A stretch of DNA of 64,000 nucleotides from an uncultured Oscillospiraceae bacterium (GTDB taxonomy: Bacteria > Bacillota > Clostridia > Oscillospirales > Oscillospiraceae), in contig CANQNS010000004.1 in assembly GCA_947625285.1 (NCBI GenBank), positions 58,978-122,977 on the forward strand. The letters are read 5' to 3'. Made by a program: the position numbers and the translations under genes. The notes under the pieces are model-generated. The model worked only from the letters and a program-made list of their open reading frames with translations. It searched no databases and was not told where the DNA came from. This document shows positions 42,504 through 50,449 of this stretch, piece after piece. Numbering within the stretch: the first letter of the stretch is position 1; each line of letters opens with the position of its first letter.

Positions 42504-44231
42504 ATGTATCAGGCACTTTACCGCAAATGGCGGCCCCGGACCTTTGACGACGTGGTCGGCCAGGAACATATCACCTCCACCCTGAAGCGGCAGGTCCAGA
42601 CCGGCCGGCTCAGCCACGCGTACCTTTTCAGCGGCACCCGCGGCACCGGCAAGACCACCTGCGCCCGCATCCTGGCCCGGGCCGTCAACTGCGAGCATCC
42701 CGTGGACGGCAACCCCTGCAACCAGTGCGCCGCCTGCCGGGGCATTCTGGACGAGAGCGTCCTGGATGTGGTGGAGATGGACGCCGCCTCCCACAACGGC
42801 GTGGACGATGTGCGCGCTCTCCGGGAGGAGGCCGTGTTCTCCCCCGCCAGCGTGAAGATGCGGGTGTACATCATCGACGAGGCCCACGCCCTGTCCTCCT
42901 CCTCCACGGCTTTCACGGCCCTTTTGAAGATCCTGGAGGAGCCGCCGGAGCACGTGATGTTCATATTGTGCACCACCGCTCTGCAGAAGATACCCCCCAC
43001 CATCGTGTCCCGCTGCCAGCGGCACACCTTTACCCGCATCGAGCCGGACGCTATCGCGCAGCGTCTCAGCTTCGTGGCCGCCCGGGAGGGCATGACCCTG
43101 GAACCGGACGCCGCCGCGCTGCTGGCCCGGATGGCCGACGGGGGCCTGCGGGACGCGCTGAGCCTTCTGGACCAGTGCGCCGCCTCGGAGCACATCGGCA
43201 CGGAGCAGGTGCTGTCCGCCATGGGCCTGGCCGGCAGCCGCCGGACGGCGGAGCTGCTGGACGCCGTCGCCGCCGGGGACACGGAAAAGGCCCTGGACGT
43301 CTTTGCCCGGCTGTGGCAGGACGGCAAGGAGCCCGCCGGCATATTGGACGAGCTGAGCGGCCTGATGCGGGACGTGCTGCTTTTGCAGGTGGCCCCCAAG
43401 GGGGGCGAGAGCCTGCTGTCCGGGGTATATGAGATGAAGACCCTCCGGCATTTCGCCGGGGTGCTGTCCGGGGCCCAGCTCATGGACGGCATGAAGGCCA
43501 TCCGCGCCGCGGACGTGGGCGGGTCCGACCCCCGCCGGGCTGCGGAGATGTGCCTTGTGGGCCTGTGCGTGCCGGAGACCGGCGACACCCTGGCGGGCCT
43601 GAAAAGCCGGGTGGCCCGGCTGGAAGCGGCCATCCGGGACGGCGCTGCCGCCGTCCCCGCCGCGTCCGCTCTCCCAGCGGAGCCGGAGACGCCCGCCGCA
43701 CGGGAAACGCCCGCCGCGCCGGAGCCAGAGAAGGAGCCTTCTTCCCCGCCCGCCGGGGACGACGACGGCCCCCCCTGGTACACCGACGCCGACGCGCCGC
43801 CGGCGGAGCCGGAACCCGTTCCCCCGCCGCTGACGGAGCCGGAAGCCCCCGGACTGCCGCCGGTGCTGGAACCGCCGGAGCCGGAGAACGTCCCCGTTCC
43901 CGCCGCCGGAGAGGACGGCGCGGTCTGGGAGGAGCTGGTCAAGAGGCTGAACGGCAAACTGGATATGGGCGCGCTGGCCATGCTCAAGACCCCCACCCAG
44001 GTGTCCGGGACCCTTGCCGGCGATACGCTCACGGTGGTCTTTGCCACCCCCATCGCCAAGATGATGCTGGACAGCCCCGCCAACCAGAGCCTTCTCCAGC
44101 AGGAGGCCCGGGCCATGACCGGCCGGGAGATCCATGTAGTCTTTTCCGACAAGCCCGCCGGGGGCCCCGCCAGGCCCGATCAGAGCAAGCTGGACGCCCT
44201 GAGCCGGTTCGGCAATATCAAGTTTGAATAA
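42504..44231 (+). CDS. dnaX: DNA polymerase III subunit gamma/tau
   Basis: 575 residues. The clamp-loader AAA+ domain starts MYQALYRKWRPRTFDDVVGQ. It has Walker A GTRGTGKTTCARILARA, a four-Cys zinc module (NCEHPVDGNPCNQCAACRG), Walker B-like VYIIDEAHALSSSS and sensor IVSRCQRHTF. A Pro/Glu-rich linker (residues about 400-500) leads to a C-terminal domain. ATG 42504 is right; the upstream extension of the frame overlaps the SRP RNA. I see no A-rich slippery heptamer for making a shorter gamma form. Confidence 0.93.
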   Translation: MYQALYRKWRPRTFDDVVGQEHITSTLKRQVQTGRLSHAYLFSGTRGTGKTTCARILARAVNCEHPVDGNPCNQCAACRGILDESVLDVVEMDAASHNGVDDVRALREEAVFSPASVKMRVYIIDEAHALSSSSTAFTALLKILEEPPEHVMFILCTTALQKIPPTIVSRCQRHTFTRIEPDAIAQRLSFVAAREGMTLEPDAAALLARMADGGLRDALSLLDQCAASEHIGTEQVLSAMGLAGSRRTAELLDAVAAGDTEKALDVFARLWQDGKEPAGILDELSGLMRDVLLLQVAPKGGESLLSGVYEMKTLRHFAGVLSGAQLMDGMKAIRAADVGGSDPRRAAEMCLVGLCVPETGDTLAGLKSRVARLEAAIRDGAAAVPAASALPAEPETPAARETPAAPEPEKEPSSPPAGDDDGPPWYTDADAPPAEPEPVPPPLTEPEAPGLPPVLEPPEPENVPVPAAGEDGAVWEELVKRLNGKLDMGALAMLKTPTQVSGTLAGDTLTVVFATPIAKMMLDSPANQSLLQQEARAMTGREIHVVFSDKPAGGPARPDQSKLDALSRFGNIKFE

Positions 44232-44258
44232 TATATCTTATATAGGAGAGTTGATACC

Positions 44259-44612
44259 ATGGCAAGAGGCGGTTCTTTCCGCTCCGGCGGATACGGCGGC
44301 ATGAATCAGGCCGCCATGATGAAACAGGCCCAGAAGATGCAGCGGGATCTGATGCAGATGCAGGAGGACCTGGAGCAGCAGACATACACCGCCAGCGCGG
44401 GCGGCGGCGTTGTCACCGCCACCGTGTCCGGCAAGCGGGAGGTCACGGAGATCGTCATCGACCCGGAGGCCGTGGACCCGGAGGATGTGGAGATGCTCCA
44501 GGACATGGTGGCCGCCGCCGTCAACGAGGCGTTGCGGAAGGCCGAGGAGGCCTCCGCCCAATCCATGAGCCGGCTGACCGGCGGGCTCGGCGGCCTGGGC
44601 GGGCTGTTCTGA
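44259..44612 (+). CDS. YbaB/EbfC family nucleoid-associated protein
   Basis: 117 residues with the YbaB core MMKQAQKMQRDLMQMQEDLE, VTATVSGKREVTEIVIDPEA and a Gly-rich tail (LTGGLGGLGGLF). Binds DNA as a dimer. It follows dnaX as in most bacteria, but the usual next gene recR is absent here. The first 20 residues are Gly/Ser/Arg-rich. TAGGAGAG precedes the ATG. Confidence 0.92.
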   Translation: MARGGSFRSGGYGGMNQAAMMKQAQKMQRDLMQMQEDLEQQTYTASAGGGVVTATVSGKREVTEIVIDPEAVDPEDVEMLQDMVAAAVNEALRKAEEASAQSMSRLTGGLGGLGGLF

Positions 44613-44641
44613 TCGTCCGCCCGTCATAAAGGAGGTTACAT

Positions 44642-45310
44642 ATGGTCTGTCCGAACTGTAAACATGAGCTCAATCCCCTGGCAAGGGTCTGCCCCACCTG
44701 CGGCACGCCCGTGGCCGGCACGCCCGGCGCGCCTGCGGCCGTGACGGCCCCCGCCGGACAGGAGCGGGCCCCCAAGAAGCTGGGCGTCACCGCCGCCCGG
44801 GTGTTCACGATCCTGTTCTGCCTGCTGGCCGTGGCGTTGAGCGCCATCCTGATCTGGGCCTGGTACCTGCCCACCGTGGCGGTCAAGAGCTCCGGCCCCA
44901 GCTCCCTGACATTGAAATCCATGTTCGAGCTGTGCCACCACGCGGCCCCCTGGCTGACCTTCACCCTGATCGGCCTGTGCGTGCTCAACTGCATTTTCTG
45001 CCTGCTGCCTCTCTTCAAGCGGCTGGCCGATAAACGCTGCCGGATGCTGCTGCCCAAGCTGCTGACCCTGCTCTCCGCCGGATGCTACGCGGCCCCCTTC
45101 GTCCGGGCCGATATCGTGCCCGGCATCGGCCGGCGCATCATCGGCCTGGAAGCCCACGCCAACCTGTTCACCGGCGTGTGCCTGGCGCTGTTTCTGCTGC
45201 TGTGCCTCATCGCCGGCCTCACCAGCCGCAACCGGTACCTGGTCCAGCGCAGAAAGCTGGACGCCCTGCGGGACCAGCTCGCCGCCCTGGGCGTGAAGCC
45301 CGACGTGTAA
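44642..45310 (+). CDS. Zinc-ribbon membrane protein of unknown function
   Basis: 222 residues starting MVCPNCKHELNPLARVCPTC, a double CxxC zinc ribbon, followed by a Pro/Ala linker and four hydrophobic segments (VFTILFCLLAVALSAILIW, LTFTLIGLCVLNCIFCLLPL, LLTLLSAGCYAAPFV, GVCLALFLLLCLIAGL). The pattern of a soluble zinc ribbon on a membrane protein is common in Clostridia and uncharacterised. AAGGAGG precedes the ATG at 44642. It occupies the position where recR usually sits. Terminator follows. Confidence 0.7.
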   Translation: MVCPNCKHELNPLARVCPTCGTPVAGTPGAPAAVTAPAGQERAPKKLGVTAARVFTILFCLLAVALSAILIWAWYLPTVAVKSSGPSSLTLKSMFELCHHAAPWLTFTLIGLCVLNCIFCLLPLFKRLADKRCRMLLPKLLTLLSAGCYAAPFVRADIVPGIGRRIIGLEAHANLFTGVCLALFLLLCLIAGLTSRNRYLVQRRKLDALRDQLAALGVKPDV

Positions 45311-45324
45311 AAACCAACGCCGCC

Positions 45325-45358
45325 ACCCGCTCCCCCACCGGGAGCGGGTCTTTTTTTG
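45325..45358 (+). terminator. Intrinsic terminator
   Basis: ACCCGCTCCC / GGGAGCGGGT stem followed by CTTTTTTTG, ending the dnaX-ybaB-zinc-ribbon unit. Confidence 0.85.
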
Positions 45359-45370
45359 CCAAAAATATCC

Positions 45371-45411
45371 TTGACAGGTAATTATCACAGTGATATCATT
45401 ATGATATCACT
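45371..45411 (+). promoter_or_regulatory. Promoter with perfect palindromic operator, SPFH/Arc operon
   Basis: TTGACA (45371-45376) and TATCAT (45394-45399), 17-bp spacer. AGTGATATCAT-T-ATGATATCACT (45389-45411) is a perfect 23-nt palindrome covering the -10 and start site. Occupancy should block transcription. The Arc-like protein encoded in the operon is the obvious candidate ligand. Confidence 0.8.
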
Positions 45412-45427
45412 TCAAGGAGGTGTTTTC

Positions 45428-46489
45428 ATGGAGAACAAAAATATAGAAGAGATCGTGTTAAAGGGCAAGAAGCGGGGCATGGCGGTTCTGTTGGGGGTCC
45501 TGGCGCTGTATGTGCTGGCGGTGGCCGGCATCATAGGGGCCGCCGCCTCCGGCCTGGGTGGAGCGGCCCTGGCGGCGGTGCTGACGGTCTGCGTCGGCTG
45601 GTGTGCTCTGGGCTGGATATTGCTGCTGGGCCTGAAGGTCTTAAAGCCCCAGGAGGCCCTGGTGCTGACCTTGTTCGGCAAGTACGTCGGCACCCTGAAG
45701 GGCGAGGGTTTTTACTGGGTCAACCCCTTCTGCTCCGCGGTGAATCCCGCCGCGGGCACCAAGCCCAGCACCGGCAGCACCAGCTCCTCCGGCGGGAGCG
45801 GCCTTGCCAAGCTCCTGGCCGGCAGCGGCGGCGAGACCAATGTGAACATCAATCTGGACACCGGCGGCCTCGCCAACAAAAAGCTGAGCATGAAGGTCAT
45901 GACCCTGGACAACAACAAGCAGAAGATCAACGACTGCCTTGGAAACCCCGTGGAGATCGGCATCGTGGTGATCTGGCGGATCGTGAACACCGCCAAGGCG
46001 GTGTTCAACGTGGACAACTACGTGGAATTTCTGTCCATCCAGACGGACAGCGCGCTGCGGAACGTGGTGCGGCTGTACCCCTACGACGTGTCCCCCAACG
46101 TGGACACCACCGGCGACGGCGTGGCGGACGAGGGCAGCCTTCGCGGCTCCAGCGAGGTAGTGGCCGAGCGCATCCGCAAGGAGATACAGGGCAAGGTGGA
46201 CCTGGCGGGGCTGGAGATATTGGAGGCCCGGATCACCTATCTTGCCTACGCGCCGGAGATCGCCGCCGTCATGCTCCAGCGGCAGCAGGCCAGCGCCATC
46301 ATCGACGCCCGGAAGATGATCGTGGACGGGGCCGTGGGCATGGTGGAGATGGCACTGGACCGCTTGAGCAAGGGCGGCATGGTGGACTTGGACGAGGAGC
46401 GCAAGGCCGCCATGGTGTCCAATCTGCTGGTGGTGCTGTGCGGCAACAAGGACGCCCAGCCCGTAGTCAACTCCGGGAGCCTGTACTGA
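45428..46489 (+). CDS. SPFH/band 7 domain membrane protein (stomatin/flotillin-like)
   Basis: 353 residues. Two membrane segments lie in the first 75 residues (GMAVLLGVLALYVLAVAGII, then LTVCVGWCALGWILLLGL). An SPFH domain with LVLTLFGKYVGTLKGEGFYW follows, with later VGMVEMALDRLSKGGMVDLD. A low-complexity Ser/Gly insert (KPSTGSTSSSGGSGLAK) follows the first strands, an unusual feature. AAGGAGGT lies 6 nt before ATG 45428. It probably organises membrane microdomains. Controlled by the palindromic operator and paired with an Arc-type regulator 4 nt downstream. Confidence 0.85.
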   Translation: MENKNIEEIVLKGKKRGMAVLLGVLALYVLAVAGIIGAAASGLGGAALAAVLTVCVGWCALGWILLLGLKVLKPQEALVLTLFGKYVGTLKGEGFYWVNPFCSAVNPAAGTKPSTGSTSSSGGSGLAKLLAGSGGETNVNINLDTGGLANKKLSMKVMTLDNNKQKINDCLGNPVEIGIVVIWRIVNTAKAVFNVDNYVEFLSIQTDSALRNVVRLYPYDVSPNVDTTGDGVADEGSLRGSSEVVAERIRKEIQGKVDLAGLEILEARITYLAYAPEIAAVMLQRQQASAIIDARKMIVDGAVGMVEMALDRLSKGGMVDLDEERKAAMVSNLLVVLCGNKDAQPVVNSGSLY

Positions 46490-46493
46490 TACC

Positions 46494-46673
46494 ATGGCCG
46501 AAGCCAGCGACAAGAAGCAGCTCCTTCTGCGCATCTCCGGCAGGCTGTACGAGGACCTGGCCGCCTGGGCCCAGGACGACTTCCGCTCCGTCAACGGCCA
46601 GATCGAGTATCTTTTGACCCAGTGCGTCAAGGAACGGAAAAAGACGGGCAAATATACGCCAAAAGAGGAATAA
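46494..46673 (+). CDS. Arc-type ribbon-helix-helix DNA-binding protein
   Basis: 59 residues, starting MAEASDKKQLLLRISGRLYE. The LLLRIS strand followed by LYEDLAAWAQ and VNGQIEYLLTQCV helices is a ribbon-helix-helix fold of the Arc family. It begins 4 nt after the SPFH gene with no strong ribosome site, so it is probably translationally coupled. A dimeric RHH protein could bind the 23-nt palindrome at the operon promoter and autoregulate. That role is inferred. Confidence 0.75.
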   Translation: MAEASDKKQLLLRISGRLYEDLAAWAQDDFRSVNGQIEYLLTQCVKERKKTGKYTPKEE

Positions 46674-46681
46674 AACGGAAA

Positions 46682-46710
46682 TGGCCGCGGGACCTCCCGC
46701 GGCCAGTTCC
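46682..46710 (+). terminator. Hairpin after the SPFH/Arc operon
   Basis: TGGCCGCGGGA / TCCCGCGGCCA perfect 11-bp stem followed by GTTCCTTATT; weak T run. Confidence 0.5.
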
Positions 46711-46721
46711 TTATTGCGCCT

Positions 46722-46752
46722 CCCTCTGACGAGGGGGCGTCATAAGACAGTA
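46722..46752 (+). repeat. Left copy of the inverted repeat bracketing ABC module copy B
   Basis: CCCTCTGA, 13 variable bases, TAAGACAGTA. The same arrangement in reverse lies at 50374-50404. Upstream, TTGCGC here corresponds to TTGACGG there. It lies in the spacer between the Arc gene and the sigma gene. Confidence 0.7.
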
Positions 46753-46869
46753 CAATATCAGTTTTTGGGAATGGCATGGGAAAGAAAGTTTTTGAAAAAG
46801 TAGAATGTTGTTTGATCATTTTGCCCTTTTTCTTCCATTACCATGGTAGAGACAGAAAGCGGGTGTCCC

Positions 46870-47382
46870 ATGAACGATAAGCAACTGATAGACAGAATCC
46901 GTCAGGGCGATGAAGCCGCTGCGGAAGAATTGGTGCATCGTTACCACCCCTCCATCCTCCGCTTTTGCAAAAGCCGCTGCGGGGACATGGAACTAGCAAA
47001 AGACTTGGCGCAAGAAACATTTATACAGTTGTTTGAAGCCTTACCCAATTACAGAGAAGAAGGACGGCTCAAGGCATATATCTTCACAATTGCCCGCCGA
47101 CTGTGCAGCAAGGAGAGCAATAAGCCAGCTTTAGCCACTTTGGATGATACGGAGCAGTTGGTGGACGAAAGGAATATGTTCCACCAAATTGAGGACAGGG
47201 ACGAGATCCACCGCCTTCTGGAAAAGCTCCCTCCGGGACAGCGGGAAGTGATCGTCTTACGATTCATCGAGCGTCTTTCATACCGAGACATCGCAAAGGT
47301 GACAGGCTGCAATATGCGGACGGTGCAAAGCCGGGTCCGCTTGGCGCTGAAAAATATGCGGAAGGAGAGCGGTCATGAATAA
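46870..47382 (+). CDS. ECF-type sigma factor, head of sigma-linked ABC module copy B
   Basis: 170 residues. Region 2 (LAKDLAQETFIQLFEALPNY, then AYIFTIARRLCSKES) and region 4 (PPGQREVIVLRFIERLSYRD, IAKVTGCNMRTVQSRVRLAL) are clear. ATG 46870 starts the conserved MNDKQLIDRIRQGDEAAAEE; a longer frame from 46843 lacks a ribosome site. The gene is more AT-rich than its neighbours, hinting at transfer. Overlaps the membrane gene by 8 nt. Confidence 0.85.
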   Translation: MNDKQLIDRIRQGDEAAAEELVHRYHPSILRFCKSRCGDMELAKDLAQETFIQLFEALPNYREEGRLKAYIFTIARRLCSKESNKPALATLDDTEQLVDERNMFHQIEDRDEIHRLLEKLPPGQREVIVLRFIERLSYRDIAKVTGCNMRTVQSRVRLALKNMRKESGHE

Positions 47383-48148
47383 AAGTGAACTGAAACAGCG
47401 TCTGAAAGATTATTCTGACCAGACGATCAATGAATACACCATGCCCATACAGATTGAGAAAACAGCAAACATCTGCATCACTGTTATGCGGAAGCAGACA
47501 GATAACGCAGCAGAGCTTCGGCAGAACTTTTGGGGCTTTTTATCCGACGTGTTCCATTTTGAGGGCATACCCCTCTTGCTGTCCCAGTTAGTTGTATTCG
47601 TGGCCGCATGCTTGACCGCCCTAGCCTCCCCCATGGGCCATTACGACCTGCCGATGTGTATGCCCCTGTTCATTTTGGCTGTCACGCCCGCCTTTTTCCG
47701 AGGGCAGCGCTACCGGGTCAGCGAAGTGGAGGCGGCCACCCGCACTTCCGGGGCGCTTCTCACCCTGGCGCGGCTGGTCCTGGCCGGCGGGGGCGCACTG
47801 GTGTGCCTGACGCTCCTGCTGGCTCTGAAGATGTATCTTCAACACTCCTGCGAGAGTTTGGGCCGGATGGTGATCTACTGCCTGGTGCCCTACCTCACCT
47901 GCATGACCGCCATGCTGGCCCTGATCCGCAAGAGCCGGGCCAACGGTGCGCCGCTGTGTGTAGCCATAGCCGTAGGGTCGGTGATCTTTTGGCGGTACAT
48001 CGGAATGATTTTCCCCTTGCTGTACGAGGCGTCTGCCCTGGGGATATGGCTCGTTGCGGTACTTGTCTATTCCTGTCTCTTGGCAAAAGAAATAACGTAT
48101 ATCATCCATGCAAACAAGGAGGTTAGAATGTATGGAATTGTCGATTGA
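47375..48148 (+). CDS. Multi-spanning membrane protein between sigma factor and ABC transporter, copy B
   Basis: 257 residues: a soluble N-terminus of about 60 residues with FWGFLSDVFHFEG, then about six hydrophobic segments and a basic end (HANKEVRMYGIVD). Shares GRM-IYCLVPYL-CMT and the RMYG tail with the copy A protein (13288-13998), plus VSEVEAATRTSGA near the second segment. Family not recognised. Overlaps both neighbours (8 and 17 nt). Likely senses a signal for, or restrains, the sigma factor. Confidence 0.65.
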   Translation: MNKSELKQRLKDYSDQTINEYTMPIQIEKTANICITVMRKQTDNAAELRQNFWGFLSDVFHFEGIPLLLSQLVVFVAACLTALASPMGHYDLPMCMPLFILAVTPAFFRGQRYRVSEVEAATRTSGALLTLARLVLAGGGALVCLTLLLALKMYLQHSCESLGRMVIYCLVPYLTCMTAMLALIRKSRANGAPLCVAIAVGSVIFWRYIGMIFPLLYEASALGIWLVAVLVYSCLLAKEITYIIHANKEVRMYGIVD

Positions 48149-49001
48149 CCGCCTGACGAAGCACTACGGTCACAAGATCGCTGTGGACCGTGTCAGCGCC
48201 ACGCTGGGCCCCGGCGTCTATGGCCTGCTGGGCGCCAACGGCGCGGGCAAGACCACCCTCATGCGGATGCTGTGCGCCATCCTGGAACCCACCTCTGGGG
48301 AAGTGCGCCTGGACGGGAAGGACGTGGTCGGCATGGGCCCAGCCTACCGGGACGTACTGGGGTATCTTCCCCAGGATTTCGGCTACTACCCCAGCTATAC
48401 CGCCGCCGAGTTTCTCTCCTACATCGCAGCCCTCAAAGGCATCCCTAGGGAGGCAGCAGGAAAACGAGTGAAAGAGCTGCTTGGCATGCTGGACCTCACC
48501 GCAGTGGCGGATAAAAAGATCAAGACCTTCTCCGGCGGCATGAAACAGCGGGTCGGCATCGCCCAAGCCCTTTTGAACAATCCCCAAGTGCTTATCCTGG
48601 ACGAACCCACGTCAGGGCTGGACCCCAAGGAGCGGGTGCGGCTGCGGAACCTGCTTTCCGAGTATGCGGGGGACAAGATCGTGATATTGTCCACCCATAT
48701 CGTGTCGGACGTGGAGGCCATCGCAGATGTGGTGTTCGTGATGAATAAGGGGCAGTTTCTGGTCCACGGCACGGTCCAGGAGCTGGCGGAGCAGGTTCGG
48801 GGCAGGGTCTGGGAGCTGACGGTGCCACGGGAGCAGGCCCGGCTCTGGCAGGAGGACTTCACGGTGGCGAACTACCGCCATGAGGGGGAGCGGGTGGTGC
48901 TTCGCATCATCTCGGACGAGAAACCCTCTGATGGAGCCGTTCCTTGCGAGCCCATACTGGACGATGCGTATCTCTACTACTTCGGCGCGAAGGAGGCGTG
49001 A
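48132..49001 (+). CDS. ABC transporter ATP-binding protein, sigma-linked ABC module copy B
   Basis: 289 residues with GANGAGKTT (Walker A), TFSGGMKQRVGIAQAL (signature), LILDEPTSGLDP (Walker B) and LSTHIVSDVE (switch). Nearly the same N-terminal 55 residues as copy A and a matching C-terminal domain with RHEGERVVLRIISD. Starts at ATG 48132 (MELSIDRLTKHYG), which lies 17 nt inside the membrane gene. GC-rich again, unlike the AT-richer sigma gene upstream. Confidence 0.9.
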   Translation: MELSIDRLTKHYGHKIAVDRVSATLGPGVYGLLGANGAGKTTLMRMLCAILEPTSGEVRLDGKDVVGMGPAYRDVLGYLPQDFGYYPSYTAAEFLSYIAALKGIPREAAGKRVKELLGMLDLTAVADKKIKTFSGGMKQRVGIAQALLNNPQVLILDEPTSGLDPKERVRLRNLLSEYAGDKIVILSTHIVSDVEAIADVVFVMNKGQFLVHGTVQELAEQVRGRVWELTVPREQARLWQEDFTVANYRHEGERVVLRIISDEKPSDGAVPCEPILDDAYLYYFGAKEA

Positions 49002-49002
49002 C

Positions 49003-50223
49003 ATGGAACTTTTCGCTTTGGAACATAAAAGATTGTGGCGGACCACCCGTGTATGGCTGTGCGTGGTGTTATGCTTCTTTTACTGCGTCATCTATACGGG
49101 CGTGATATCCTATCAGTGGACCTATTTCGGCAGCGAGGGGGACGATCCCACCAACCTGTACAGCAACCACTTTGACGGCTATTCCATGATCCGGACCTAC
49201 ATGGCCCGGGCGGACACATACGGCGACTACTGGACGGACGAGACGCTGCAAAACTTGGTGAAGGACTTTCAGACCATGATCCCCCACACGTCGCTGTCCT
49301 CTATGTACGACTGGACGGTGGGCTTGAACGCTCTCGATCTATACGAGGAGCTGGAGGACCCGGGGGGCCAGCAGTACCAGCCCCTGATCCACTATGTGGA
49401 CACGGAAGACCTGACCGATTTTTATACCCGGCGGCAGGATTATCTGGAGCACAATCTGAAAGTCAACCAGCAGAACCTGCTGCTGACCGACGAGGACGTG
49501 GAGATGCTCCGGGAGATGGACAGCCATGTAAAGACCCCCTGGCGGTACGAGTGGACGAGAGGGTGGGAGAAGACCCTGACTAGCACGCTGCCGATGCTTT
49601 CCAGGATGGCTCCCTATCTTGCTATCGTGTTGGGGTTCCTCTTTTCCGGGGAGTGGCACGACAGCACCGCGCCGCTTTTGCACACCACCAAATATGGCTG
49701 GAAAAAGCTGGCCCGTGTAAAGGTCCTCAGCGGCCTTGCTTTCGCGGTGGAATTTTATGTACTGATCGCGGGAGGGACGGTCCTGCTGCAGCTTATTTAC
49801 CTGGGGACGAACGGATGGGACATGCCCATCCAGCTCATCAAGCTCCTGGCCGTGGCCCCCTGGAATATGCTGCAAGCGGAGATATATGAGCTGGCCTTCG
49901 CGTTTTTGGGCGTGATCGGGTACGCGGGGCTTGTCATGCTCATGTCGGCCCTGGTGAAGAACAATGTGCTGAGCCTGGTCCTCAGCCTGGCGTTCATCTA
50001 TGTGCCGGACCTTTTTGCCCGCTATATACCCATGTGGGCCCAGGACGCGATGCAGTTCATCCCCATGGTGGGTTACCCCACGGACATCTTCCGCATGAAC
50101 ATATTCCACATCTTTGGCAAAGGCGTCTGGCTGCCCTGGATGTCCATCACCATTCCGGTGCTGATCGGCGTTATCTGCCTTCCCTTCGCCATCAGGAGCT
50201 GGGCCCGGCGGGAGCGGGTGTGA
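49003..50223 (+). CDS. ABC transporter permease, sigma-linked ABC module copy B
   Basis: 406 residues beginning MELFALEHKRLWRTTRVWLC. One N-terminal membrane segment, an extracytoplasmic stretch of about 170 residues rich in acidic and aromatic residues, then about five hydrophobic segments. Shares YLGTNGWDMPIQLIKLLAVA and NMLQAEIYE with copy A. Starts 1 nt after the ATPase stop; AGGAGG lies about 6 nt ahead. The extracytoplasmic region differs most between copies, a likely place for substrate or signal specificity. Confidence 0.82.
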   Translation: MELFALEHKRLWRTTRVWLCVVLCFFYCVIYTGVISYQWTYFGSEGDDPTNLYSNHFDGYSMIRTYMARADTYGDYWTDETLQNLVKDFQTMIPHTSLSSMYDWTVGLNALDLYEELEDPGGQQYQPLIHYVDTEDLTDFYTRRQDYLEHNLKVNQQNLLLTDEDVEMLREMDSHVKTPWRYEWTRGWEKTLTSTLPMLSRMAPYLAIVLGFLFSGEWHDSTAPLLHTTKYGWKKLARVKVLSGLAFAVEFYVLIAGGTVLLQLIYLGTNGWDMPIQLIKLLAVAPWNMLQAEIYELAFAFLGVIGYAGLVMLMSALVKNNVLSLVLSLAFIYVPDLFARYIPMWAQDAMQFIPMVGYPTDIFRMNIFHIFGKGVWLPWMSITIPVLIGVICLPFAIRSWARRERV

Positions 50224-50373
50224 TAAAACGAAAATCTGACAAAACCCAAAACATTCCCTGGTTTTAAGCAGATCACAACAGACAGCGGCTGGCGCGTTTC
50301 GCACCAGCCGTTGTCCGCTCTGTCGATTCCAATTCCGTAAGGCAGTTGCCAGATGTTTGTTTTTTGAGGGTCA

Positions 50374-50404
50374 TACTGTCTTACGGCCAACGGCCATCAG
50401 AGGG
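50374..50404 (-). repeat. Right copy of the inverted repeat bracketing ABC module copy B
   Basis: Reading the minus strand: CCCTCTGA, 13 variable bases, TAAGACAGTA, exactly the layout of the left copy. The region just before it (50287-50311) has a CGGCTGG...CCAGCCG hairpin but no T run. Confidence 0.7.
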
Positions 50405-50425
50405 GGCCGTCAATATAGTCCTTTT

Positions 50426-50449
50426 CGCTCAAATGCTTGCATTTGAGCG
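50426..50449. repeat. Perfect palindrome overlapping the 3' end of the AI-2E family gene
   Basis: CGCTCAAATGC-TT-GCATTTGAGCG: 11-bp arms with a 2-nt centre. It covers the final codons and stop of the gene on the minus strand. No T run follows on either strand, so a terminator role is doubtful. Confidence 0.6.

Noticed and set aside
42504..44231. Programmed frameshift in dnaX
   Set aside because: No A-rich slippery heptamer found in the usual region.
46843..46869. Longer start for the copy B sigma factor
   Set aside because: No ribosome site, and the conserved sigma N-terminus starts at 46870.
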